From Opitutia bacterium UBA3151 (GTDB lineage Bacteria > Verrucomicrobiota > Verrucomicrobiia > Opitutales > Seribacteraceae): a DNA stretch of 28,797 nucleotides. Below, piece by piece: positions 22,502-28,797 of the stretch. The stretch covers positions 1 through 28,797 of the forward strand of contig DEYT01000163.1 in the NCBI GenBank assembly GCA_002364975.1. Reading direction: 5' to 3'. The notes under the pieces were generated by a model that was not told the DNA's origin, did no database searches, and saw only the letters and a program-made list of their open reading frames with translations. Numbering within the stretch: position 1 is the stretch's first letter; the number at the start of each line of letters is the position of its first letter. The position numbers were made by a program, and so were the translations under genes.

Positions 22502-23527
22502 CTAAGAATCAATACGCAGAGAGGGTAAAAAAGATAGAGATTGCTGAGAATTATCTACCATGCCAGAAGGCTGAGAAATGGCAGCGAAAGCGATCATTGC
22601 CGCGTTGTCTCCAGTATGGCGCTTATCGGCAGGTAAAAATTTCAACTCATTAGCCTGACACAATTTGCCAAACTCATCTCGCATGAGTTCATTGTTAGCC
22701 ACACCTCCAGATAGTCCAAAGCTTTTGAAACAATCTGGTGAAATTACTTGCCCCGTTTTACGAACTAATTGATCCACCACTGCTTTTTGGTAAGATGCAG
22801 AAAAATCTGCTTTATTAAGTTCAACTTCAGACTCAGTCCATTTATTCAACTCATAAAACAGGCTTGTTTTTAGTCCTGAAAAGCTAAACTTCAACTCATT
22901 CTTTTCTGGAAAAGCCAGGGGGAAATCGAAAGCTTTTGGATTTCCATCTTTAGCAGACTCTTCCATTTTTGCACCACCAGGATATGGCATCCCGAGCAAC
23001 TTTGCTCCCTTGTCCAAAGCTTCTCCTGCAGCATCATCGACAGTTTCAGCAATCACCTTTAATTGGAGAGATATGTCTAACGAAAAAAGTACGGTATTTC
23101 CTCCGGATACCAAAAGTCCAAGGTGAGGCACATAATCCTGCCATTCAAAATGATTCCCTAAAAACGAAGGCATAAAAACTGAGAAAGCATGTCCACGAAG
23201 ATGGTTCACTCCAAAAACGGGTACATTCCAAAGCAAACCCAAAGTCTTGGCGTACGAAATTCCGATTCCGAGGCATCCAACTAAGCCAGGCCCACGGGTA
23301 ACCGCAATGCTTGTTACCATCTTAGGAAGATCAAATTCCTCACTTGCAAGTTTCAACAAGGGCACGAAATTATTTAAATGTTCACCAACGGCAAGATCGG
23401 GAACCACGCCACCATATTCAGCATGCCTGTCGACTTGACTATGTATCCATTCACCGAGCAACTCTCCCTGTTTTGACATGAGAGCCAGTGCAGATTCATC
23501 GCAAGAGCTTTCTAATGCTAACCACAT
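22502..23527 (-). CDS. tsaD: tRNA N6-threonylcarbamoyladenosine transferase
   Basis: Kae1/TsaD enzyme of 341 residues that transfers threonylcarbamoyl to A37 of ANN-decoding tRNAs, working with TsaB, TsaC and TsaE (not in the window). ASKHA-fold motifs are LALESSCDESALAL (3-16), VTRGPGLVGCLGIGI, LLVSGGNT, DDAAGEALDKGAKLLG, FSFSGLKT, GLSGGVANNELM and HTGDNAAM. The metal-binding HxxxH is present at His109/His113, but the middle residue usually glutamate (HxEGH) is Arg111 here. The gene lies 21 bases after the S41 protease gene on the same strand. Confidence 0.95.
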   Translation of the reverse strand: MWLALESSCDESALALMSKQGELLGEWIHSQVDRHAEYGGVVPDLAVGEHLNNFVPLLKLASEEFDLPKMVTSIAVTRGPGLVGCLGIGISYAKTLGLLWNVPVFGVNHLRGHAFSVFMPSFLGNHFEWQDYVPHLGLLVSGGNTVLFSLDISLQLKVIAETVDDAAGEALDKGAKLLGMPYPGGAKMEESAKDGNPKAFDFPLAFPEKNELKFSFSGLKTSLFYELNKWTESEVELNKADFSASYQKAVVDQLVRKTGQVISPDCFKSFGLSGGVANNELMRDEFGKLCQANELKFLPADKRHTGDNAAMIAFAAISQPSGMVDNSQQSLSFLPSLRIDS

Positions 23528-23548
23528 TAATCTGCTCTATTTGTCATG

Positions 23549-24862
23549 CTATTCATGGGAGTCATTTAATTCATTGTTTTCAAGAAGGGAGTACGCTTTT
23601 TCCAACTGTTGGTCATCTACTTCCTCAAAACCTAATAATCTCTGATATTCTCCACTGTCTTGCATATTCTTGGCATAGCGCTGTAGGCGTAATTTGGTTT
23701 CATTATCTTCACTACAAGGAATATGATGGTCTGGTTCAATTCCGGTTTCATGGATAGTGGAACCATCTGTAAAAAAATACATTGCAGTGGTTAGCTTCAT
23801 TCCAGAGCCGAGATCAAGAGGATAAATGGTTTGAACCGAACCTTTACCAAAACTTTTCTCGCCAACCAAGACGGCACGTTTCGATTTGGATAATGCTCCA
23901 GCAACGATTTCGGATGCACTAGCACTTCCTTCGTTCAGTAAAATAATCATTGGAATATTCAAAAACTTTTTAATTTTCTTGGATTTAAAATCTCGCTTTT
24001 GTACCTTTTTTCTCCCTCTCACACTGACAATCAATTCATCCGTAGGCAGGAAAAGGGATGCAACGTCAATAGCACCGGAAAGTAAACCACCCGAATTATC
24101 CCTTAAATCAAGTATCAAATTTTTGAAACCTGAATCTTCAAAAGCAATTAATTGATCTCGGACTTCCTCCCCACTTCTTTCAGTAAATTGAACAAGATGC
24201 ATATATGCCGTTCCGTTTTCATTAATCCTTGATATGTCGAGGCTTGAAATCGTAATTTGCCCTCTGGCAACTTCTAAAATTTTAGTTCTATTTTTGAGAT
24301 CTGTAATGGAAAGTTTTACGGTTGTTCCAGCAATTCCTTTAATTTTACTGCTTATCGTCTCCAGATCGACTTCCTCAATAGGTTGTGCATTTACTTGATC
24401 GATAACATCACCGATTTGTATGCCTGCGATCTCGGCAGGACTTTGAGAGAAAACCCGGGTCACCATGATACCCCGATCCACTTTCCTGATCATGATCCCA
24501 ATCCCAACATACCTTCGATGGGTGTCATCATTAAAAACTTTGTATTCAGTAGAGTCAAAAAAACGAGAGTGACGATCTAAGCCTTCAAGCATACCATTCA
24601 CTGCTTGGGTAGATAATTGAAACAGATCCGATTTATTCGGATCAACATATTCGGTATGAACAAGCCTCAAAGATTCTTCAAATTGCAATATTGCCTTCCA
24701 GTAATCCAACTTGAAAAATAGTCGAGCGGCAGGATTGATGTACAAGCTCATTAATACAAATCCTAAGAAAGCACAGCTAAGCCAGACTGGAAGAATCACC
24801 AACCAATTTAATCGACTCCCTTGAATTCCTCGCTTGAATTTCACCGTAAACGCAATACCCAT
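23549..24862 (-). CDS. ctpA: S41-family C-terminal processing peptidase
   Basis: A 437-residue periplasmic serine protease anchored by one N-terminal membrane segment (about 20-41, WLVILPVWLSCAFLGFVLMS). A PDZ domain lies at about 115-190 (YVGIGIMI and PAEIAGIQIGDVIDQVN). The S41 core has LDLRDNSGGLLSGAIDVA at 251-268 and the Ser-Lys dyad Ser315 in NEGSASASEIVAGAL and Lys340 in GEKSFGKGSVQT, 25 residues apart as in E. coli Prc. It trims C-termini of exported proteins. The frame is open 24 bases further to a TTG that would overlap the divergent midA-like gene; the ATG at 24862 avoids this and starts just before the basic anchor region. The gene symbol is a family label. Confidence 0.93.
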   Translation of the reverse strand: MGIAFTVKFKRGIQGSRLNWLVILPVWLSCAFLGFVLMSLYINPAARLFFKLDYWKAILQFEESLRLVHTEYVDPNKSDLFQLSTQAVNGMLEGLDRHSRFFDSTEYKVFNDDTHRRYVGIGIMIRKVDRGIMVTRVFSQSPAEIAGIQIGDVIDQVNAQPIEEVDLETISSKIKGIAGTTVKLSITDLKNRTKILEVARGQITISSLDISRINENGTAYMHLVQFTERSGEEVRDQLIAFEDSGFKNLILDLRDNSGGLLSGAIDVASLFLPTDELIVSVRGRKKVQKRDFKSKKIKKFLNIPMIILLNEGSASASEIVAGALSKSKRAVLVGEKSFGKGSVQTIYPLDLGSGMKLTTAMYFFTDGSTIHETGIEPDHHIPCSEDNETKLRLQRYAKNMQDSGEYQRLLGFEEVDDQQLEKAYSLLENNELNDSHE

Positions 24863-24873
24863 ACTCGATAACA

Positions 24874-25881
24874 ATGCAAACCACAATCCTAAGAGAAGAA
24901 CTCGTAACTTCGTTTGTAAATAGATTCAAGGATGTGCCCTTTATCCCTACGGATGAATACATTGACTGGGCTCTTTATGACCCAAAAATTGGATATTACA
25001 GACAGCAAAGGCAAAGAGTTGGAAAATCTTCCAAAGCGGACTTTTACACATCCTTTTCTTTTTCTAAAATTTGGCCTACATTGATCGTAGAATGTTGCAC
25101 TCAACTTCTATTTCCTGATTCACCGGCTAATTATGATTTTGTTGAAATAGCCGCTGAACCAAGCTCAAGCCTTTTGCAAGATTACCCACACCCCTTCTCC
25201 TCCAACCATGTGATTAGGTTGGGAGATAAAATTGATATACCAAAGAAAGCAATTGTATACTCCAATGAGTGGCTGGATGCGCTTCCTTTTAAAAGATACT
25301 CCTACTCATCGGGAAGGAATGCATGGCTTGAACATGGGGTGGCTCTTCAAGGTCAAAGCATCATGGAAATAAGATCAGAGGAACCATTGGAAGAAAGTTC
25401 CCATCTCCCCTTTCAAAAGTATAGGAACCTACCCAATCGATACATCGTGGATTGGCCATCTAAAGCTCTTGAAGCCCTTACAAAGTTGATGTCTTCAAAA
25501 GAATGGGAAGGTTTATTCCTTACTTTTGACTATGGCTTGAATACAGATGAACTATTTCAAAACAGGCCAAATGGTACTGCAAGGGCTTATAAAAACCATG
25601 AATTAAGAAATGATATTTTTGCTTTTCCGGGAGAACAGGATGTAACCTGCCATCTCTGTTGGGATCAAATGGTAGGTATCTTAGAAAAAGAATCCTTTAA
25701 AAATATCGCATTATCATCTCAAGAAAGCTTTTTAATCCATTACGCAAAAAAAGCCCTTCAAACAAATGTAGAACAAGGAAATTTAGCTGAAATAAGTGCG
25801 ATTAAAGAATTAATTCATCCCCAATATATGGGTCAGAAGTTTCAAGTTTTACATGGCCTCAGAGGACAAAACAGAGATTAA
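24874..25881 (+). CDS. MidA/NDUFAF7-family (DUF185) SAM-dependent methyltransferase-like protein
   Basis: A 335-residue member of the family whose mitochondrial version arginine-methylates a complex I subunit. Family landmarks are DWALYDPKIGYY (31-42), DFYTS, YSNEWLDALPFKRY (129-142), LTFDYGLN and GTARAYKNHEL followed by PGEQDVTCHLCWDQM. The SAM-binding glycine-rich loop is unusual: where relatives have a G-x-G-rich segment this protein has VEIAAEPSSSLL (90-101), so the normal loop glycines are missing. It may bind SAM differently or be inactive. The start lies 11 bases from the divergent protease ATG, so the promoters must sit inside the neighbouring gene. The TAA overlaps the stop of the convergent FecR-LamG gene. 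Confidence 0.82.
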   Translation: MQTTILREELVTSFVNRFKDVPFIPTDEYIDWALYDPKIGYYRQQRQRVGKSSKADFYTSFSFSKIWPTLIVECCTQLLFPDSPANYDFVEIAAEPSSSLLQDYPHPFSSNHVIRLGDKIDIPKKAIVYSNEWLDALPFKRYSYSSGRNAWLEHGVALQGQSIMEIRSEEPLEESSHLPFQKYRNLPNRYIVDWPSKALEALTKLMSSKEWEGLFLTFDYGLNTDELFQNRPNGTARAYKNHELRNDIFAFPGEQDVTCHLCWDQMVGILEKESFKNIALSSQESFLIHYAKKALQTNVEQGNLAEISAIKELIHPQYMGQKFQVLHGLRGQNRD

Positions 25882-27542
25882 GGGAAATTCGGACCCATAA
25901 AATTGGTGGCTTCGTAAGGACAACCAATTTCATACATCCTTCTTATTTCTGACTCAGGCATAGAAGTTTTAAAAATAGCCAATTCATCCATGCTTCCTTG
26001 AAGAGTTATCTGGCGTTTAAATGGCTTCGCTTTCGAGCAGTACCCAAGAGAAGAATTTGAAAAGGAAACTGGGATTTGAGACCGGATCTTCTCGTGACTG
26101 AAAGAACGGCCATTTACAAAATGACTAACTTTTCTTTTGCTTAGGTCAAAACTGGTAGCAACATGCACCCATCGCCCCATTCTTTCCGAGCGGAAAGCAA
26201 CCGCTGACTGATACATGTCCTTCTTACTTCCTCTACTTACCTCAAGTACAACCTGACCCTTTTGATTAATAAACCATGATCCTGAACCTGAAGATAGGGA
26301 TTCAGAACAAAGGATCGGGGACATTTTATCCTTCAATTTATCGATCTTTATCCAAGCTGATAATGTAAATGCTTGCAGGCTGACATTAAAATCAAGCCTG
26401 ACACGGTCATTTTTTCTTTTGAATACGAGAGCACCCTTACCAGGCCATCTTCCTTCGCTCCAGGTACAACCAATAATCGCTCCATTTAAAGAATCTTGAT
26501 TTTGACTTGATTGATTTTGAAGAGCTCTTGCCCATGGCGAATGATGATCAAAAGAATAATAAAGGGATGTGTTTGCATTCTGTGCAATTTCTTCACTGAG
26601 CTGCACCCATGAAGCATGGCGATTTTGAGATTCTTCTTTGGACCTGAAAGCAATATCTGCGGTTCCAATAAAGGCTTCACTTGGCATTTCTACCCAGTTT
26701 GAAAAACCATTTGGATCAACGAACAAAGCCTGTCCTCCCGAAACTTCTCTCTCAACTTCTTCACCACTTTCATTTTCTCCAGCATAAAGAACATTCCCGC
26801 GATAAACATAAATTTCAGCTGAGCCTCCGTTGTGCACGCTCAGCCCAAATTCAGTACCCAAGTCAATCAGTTTACCTTTGGGTAAATTGATCGTAAATCC
26901 ACGGGCAACTTCTGGAACGGTAGCCCGCAACTTACCCGAAGAAAGAGAACCTTCATTCGAGTTAATCAGTTCAAAGTTAACAGGTCCTTCAAGAATCACG
27001 GTGGAACCTTTCAGGAACTCAAGTTGAACTAAACCTTCATCAATTTGTAAAACTGAGGGTTCTAGGGTACTTCCTAAACTCGGGCGAAACCAAGTTTCAT
27101 TGGACCACTTTACTCCTACTGACTTGGTCATTACAGCAAGCGTGAAATCATTAGTAACTGAATCGCCGAAATCAAGTCCTTCACTTTCCGCAGAAATCTC
27201 ATCGTTTTCTGTAAGGAAATCGGTGGAAGTGAAATTAAGAGAAATGTAGACACCAAAAGCTATCGCAGCAGCAAATGCAAGAATCGGCGTTAGAAATTTT
27301 TCCATCTTTTCCTTCAAAGGGAAAAGGATTACTTCATCTTCAGAATCACCGCCAACCACCTCTTCTGCATAATGAGCAATGCTGGTGGACATATCCATGA
27401 ATCGAATGTAATGCTTTCTTGCTTCGTCTGAATCTTCAAGAAGCTTTTGCAAACGCTCTTTATCCTTAATCGAAAGATTGTTTTCTACCAACCCGTCAAA
27501 AAGGTCATGTAATTCTAAGATTTCACTATCTGTTAATTTCAT
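25878..27542 (-). CDS. Membrane-anchored FecR-LamG protein, probable anti-sigma/sensor partner
   Basis: A 554-residue protein with a cytoplasmic N-terminal part of about 80 residues (MKLTDSEILELHDLFDGLVE...), one membrane helix at 84-103, a FecR-type domain at about 140-285 (LQIDEGLVQLEFLKGSTVILEG in pieces, GKLIDLGTEFGLSVH, EIYVYRGNVLY), and a C-terminal LamG/concanavalin-type jelly roll at about 325-540 (FTLSAWIKID, MGRWVHVATSFD, SMDELAIFKTSM). The N-terminal segment resembles anti-sigma zinc-finger-free regions that bind ECF factors. Its ATG overlaps the sigma stop (ATGA), so the two are made together. LamG suggests the outside part binds a polysaccharide or surface glycan. Its role as regulator is inferred from the architecture and neighbourhood, which recur in Planctomycetes and Verrucomicrobia. 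Confidence 0.88.
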   Translation of the reverse strand: MKLTDSEILELHDLFDGLVENNLSIKDKERLQKLLEDSDEARKHYIRFMDMSTSIAHYAEEVVGGDSEDEVILFPLKEKMEKFLTPILAFAAAIAFGVYISLNFTSTDFLTENDEISAESEGLDFGDSVTNDFTLAVMTKSVGVKWSNETWFRPSLGSTLEPSVLQIDEGLVQLEFLKGSTVILEGPVNFELINSNEGSLSSGKLRATVPEVARGFTINLPKGKLIDLGTEFGLSVHNGGSAEIYVYRGNVLYAGENESGEEVEREVSGGQALFVDPNGFSNWVEMPSEAFIGTADIAFRSKEESQNRHASWVQLSEEIAQNANTSLYYSFDHHSPWARALQNQSSQNQDSLNGAIIGCTWSEGRWPGKGALVFKRKNDRVRLDFNVSLQAFTLSAWIKIDKLKDKMSPILCSESLSSGSGSWFINQKGQVVLEVSRGSKKDMYQSAVAFRSERMGRWVHVATSFDLSKRKVSHFVNGRSFSHEKIRSQIPVSFSNSSLGYCSKAKPFKRQITLQGSMDELAIFKTSMPESEIRRMYEIGCPYEATNFMGPNFP

Positions 27543-28072
27543 TTCGCTTGATCTAGAGATAATTCAAAAGAGACACAGTCGAATAAAACCTTACGAATTC
27601 GGTTTAATGCTTTATATGCCCCCTGGACGGTTCGACCACAAGTTTGAGCAGCGACAGCTACACTCTTACCTGATTCATACCGAGTCAGAACCATCCTGCG
27701 ATCTCTCTCACTCAATTTATTTAAGCACTTACCAAGAGCTTGATGCCTATAATCGAGTTCCTCTTCCATTTGCCCGCGAGTTTGAGAAATTACATCCATT
27801 ACTTCTTGGTTAAATACGACCTTAGCCATTGCAAATTTCTTTCGAGCTGCCCGTACTTTCCAATAGGCGATCTGACAAGCCCAAGAGTAAAAATTGGTAC
27901 CAATCTCAAAATCTTTAAACTTTTCGCAAATAGTGAGGCTCGTTTCCTGTAGAATGTCTTCTGCATCGCTTCTGTACGGCACCAGAGTATGAATGTAAGC
28001 AAATAAACGACGCTGATATTTCATCATTAATTGAACCAATTCTGCAGATCGGTCATCAGGTCGAATCGACAT
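27539..28072 (-). CDS. ECF-type RNA polymerase sigma factor, Rhodopirellula/Verrucomicrobium type
   Basis: A 177-residue sigma-70-family factor. Region 2 covers about residues 14-80, with QRRLFAYIHTLVPYRSDAEDILQET (the DAEDILQET core-binding helix, in pieces) and FYSWACQIAYWKVRAARKK. Region 4 covers about 115-165, with LNKLSERDRRMVLTRYESG and a helix-turn-helix VAVAAQTCGRTVQGAYKALNRIR, again in pieces. There is no region 3 or 1. The frame is open to a TTG directly after the upstream stop, but the ATG at 28072 (15 bases from the stop codon) is preferred. Its stop overlaps the start of the FecR-LamG gene, and the unknown basic protein precedes it by a few bases, so three genes probably form one operon. 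It is expected to redirect RNA polymerase to genes responding to the FecR-LamG signal. Confidence 0.9.
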   Translation of the reverse strand: MSIRPDDRSAELVQLMMKYQRRLFAYIHTLVPYRSDAEDILQETSLTICEKFKDFEIGTNFYSWACQIAYWKVRAARKKFAMAKVVFNQEVMDVISQTRGQMEEELDYRHQALGKCLNKLSERDRRMVLTRYESGKSVAVAAQTCGRTVQGAYKALNRIRKVLFDCVSFELSLDQAK

Positions 28073-28084
28073 CAGAAAAAACAA

Positions 28085-28759
28085 TTAAGCGACCTGTTTT
28101 GCCAAGCGAGTGTTCTCTTTTTTCAACTTGTTCATGGCACCAAAATTCTCAAATTTATTCAAACCCCTGCGATCCACTTCTTTCAAGGCTTTTTCTAAAC
28201 TTTTAGAGGAAAGTCGAACTGTTTTCGTCTTCGCCCGACAACCTTTTCGAATAGCAGGCTCGGTCATTTTGTAATAAATAGTACCCCCCGGAGTTTTAAA
28301 CAAGCGGGGTGCTAGAAGGGTGTTTTCTTTGCGCCTTCTTTTAATTCTTTTGACGCTATTCGGAGGATGATTTTCAGAACCAGTACTATCGTCACAGGCA
28401 AGATCTCCATCTGCTTGAGCCAAGAGTCTTTCAATGGTGTCGCCATCCAAATATTTATTTGCCAAATCATTACAAGCAAAGCCTTCATCATAAGCGACCT
28501 CCTCAAACGGATCATTGATAGTCATAACCTTGTGAGCTGGGCCTAAAACTCCCTTAAAATCTTTCCAGAACCATTGTACAGCCTTTTGAACCGCTTTCCT
28601 ACGATTATTCCCGTAAATGGCTTTCCTGGCAATAAACATCCGATCTGCCCCGAGCCGCGCCTCCAATAAATACTTGGTTTCGTAAATAAGGCGGAAATAA
28701 TCTTCATAAGAAATCATAAGGGTAACTTCATATTTTTGGAAATCATTAACTTTCATCAT
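28085..28759 (-). CDS. Unrecognised basic protein at the head of the sigma operon
   Basis: A 224-residue soluble protein with a good Shine-Dalgarno site and a double ATG start. Three parts can be seen: an N-terminal aromatic/charged helical region (about 1-75, with KAVQKAVQWFWKDFKG), a hydrophilic acidic linker (about 95-135, including DGDLACDDSTGSEN), and a basic C-terminal part from about 137 (RIKRRRKEN). The segment GGTIYYKMTEPAIRKGCRAKTKTVRLSSKSLEKALKE resembles, in pattern only, the three-strand-plus-helix arm-type DNA-binding domain at the start of tyrosine integrases. No integrase catalytic domain follows. Being first in an operon with an ECF sigma factor and FecR-LamG protein suggests a regulatory role, but the function is unknown. 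Confidence 0.75.
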   Translation of the reverse strand: MMKVNDFQKYEVTLMISYEDYFRLIYETKYLLEARLGADRMFIARKAIYGNNRRKAVQKAVQWFWKDFKGVLGPAHKVMTINDPFEEVAYDEGFACNDLANKYLDGDTIERLLAQADGDLACDDSTGSENHPPNSVKRIKRRRKENTLLAPRLFKTPGGTIYYKMTEPAIRKGCRAKTKTVRLSSKSLEKALKEVDRRGLNKFENFGAMNKLKKENTRLAKQVA

Positions 28760-28767
28760 GGCTTTGT

Positions 28768-28775
28768 CTCCTTTT
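28768..28775 (-). promoter_or_regulatory. Strong ribosome binding site of the sigma operon's first gene
   Basis: The minus strand reads AAAAGGAG, with 8 bases to the first ATG (28759). It is one of only two canonical Shine-Dalgarno sites seen in the window and confirms the start. Confidence 0.65.
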
Positions 28776-28797
28776 GGGCGTTTCTAAACAATTAATG

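Noticed and set aside
28085..28759. Tyrosine integrase or transposase fragment
   Set aside because: Only a pattern like an arm-type DNA-binding domain; no R-H-R-Y catalytic residues, and the gene has a good ribosome binding site and an intact operon context.

Overview
The window is a compact, essentially gene-complete chromosomal segment of a bacterium that most resembles a marine-type Verrucomicrobiota, probably Opitutae-like. This is inferred from gene content, since no rRNA is present. Pointers are a type I sulfatase, a DUF1080 protein, a sigma/FecR-LamG pair of the Rhodopirellula/Verrucomicrobium kind, PVC-style variants of CdsA and MidA, a three-domain IspG, sparse Shine-Dalgarno sites and moderate GC content.

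Layout. (1) 1-6146: a partial gene end (possibly menD) overlaps a plant-like Fpg/Nei DNA glycosylase. On the minus strand follow ribF, truB and nrnA, a tightly packed RNA/flavin housekeeping run, preceded by a large LplT-like MFS/PlsC fusion that keeps only a remnant of an acyl-ACP ligase domain. (2) 6147-8045: a divergent control region with a perfect inverted repeat, a secreted sulfatase, and a pterin-4a-carbinolamine dehydratase whose stop codon abuts the sulfatase stop. (3) 8117-15212: one co-directional block, uppS-cdsA-dxr-rseP-ispG-inositol-monophosphatase-like. It joins the MEP isoprenoid pathway (Dxr, IspG) to its use in undecaprenyl diphosphate synthesis (UppS), with phospholipid precursor synthesis (CdsA) and envelope proteolysis (RseP). 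Gene junctions are overlaps or gaps of about 12 bp or less, so it is probably one operon. A tRNA-Gly(UCC) follows.

(4) 15468-17574, minus strand: a CbbY-like HAD phosphatase and a D-ribulose-kinase-like FGGY kinase, 7 bp apart, look like a ketopentose metabolism or sugar-phosphate repair pair. (5) 17705-21707: a looser accessory stretch, visibly more AT-rich from about 19250. It holds a conserved Cys/His protein, a DUF1080 protein, a basic protein with an internal repeat, a small membrane-anchored protein, a GNAT acetyltransferase and a DUF6580 membrane protein. Palindromes or inverted repeats sit in most of its promoter regions.

(6) 21713-24862, minus strand: tsaD, a small ORF, a short SpoU-type rRNA methyltransferase and an S41 C-terminal processing protease, almost touching the divergent midA-like methyltransferase. 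(7) 25878-28759, minus strand: an apparent three-gene operon of an unrecognised basic protein with a strong ribosome binding site, an ECF sigma factor, and a membrane-anchored FecR-LamG protein that is the likely cognate anti-sigma or signal-receiving partner.

No CRISPR array, insertion sequence, prophage or toxin-antitoxin module was seen. The most unusual items are the MFS-PlsC protein with a collapsed ligase domain, the sigma operon with its unknown first gene, the ribulokinase/CbbY pair, the palindromes in the accessory stretch, and convergent gene pairs whose stop codons overlap or abut. No gap between genes exceeds 300 bases.
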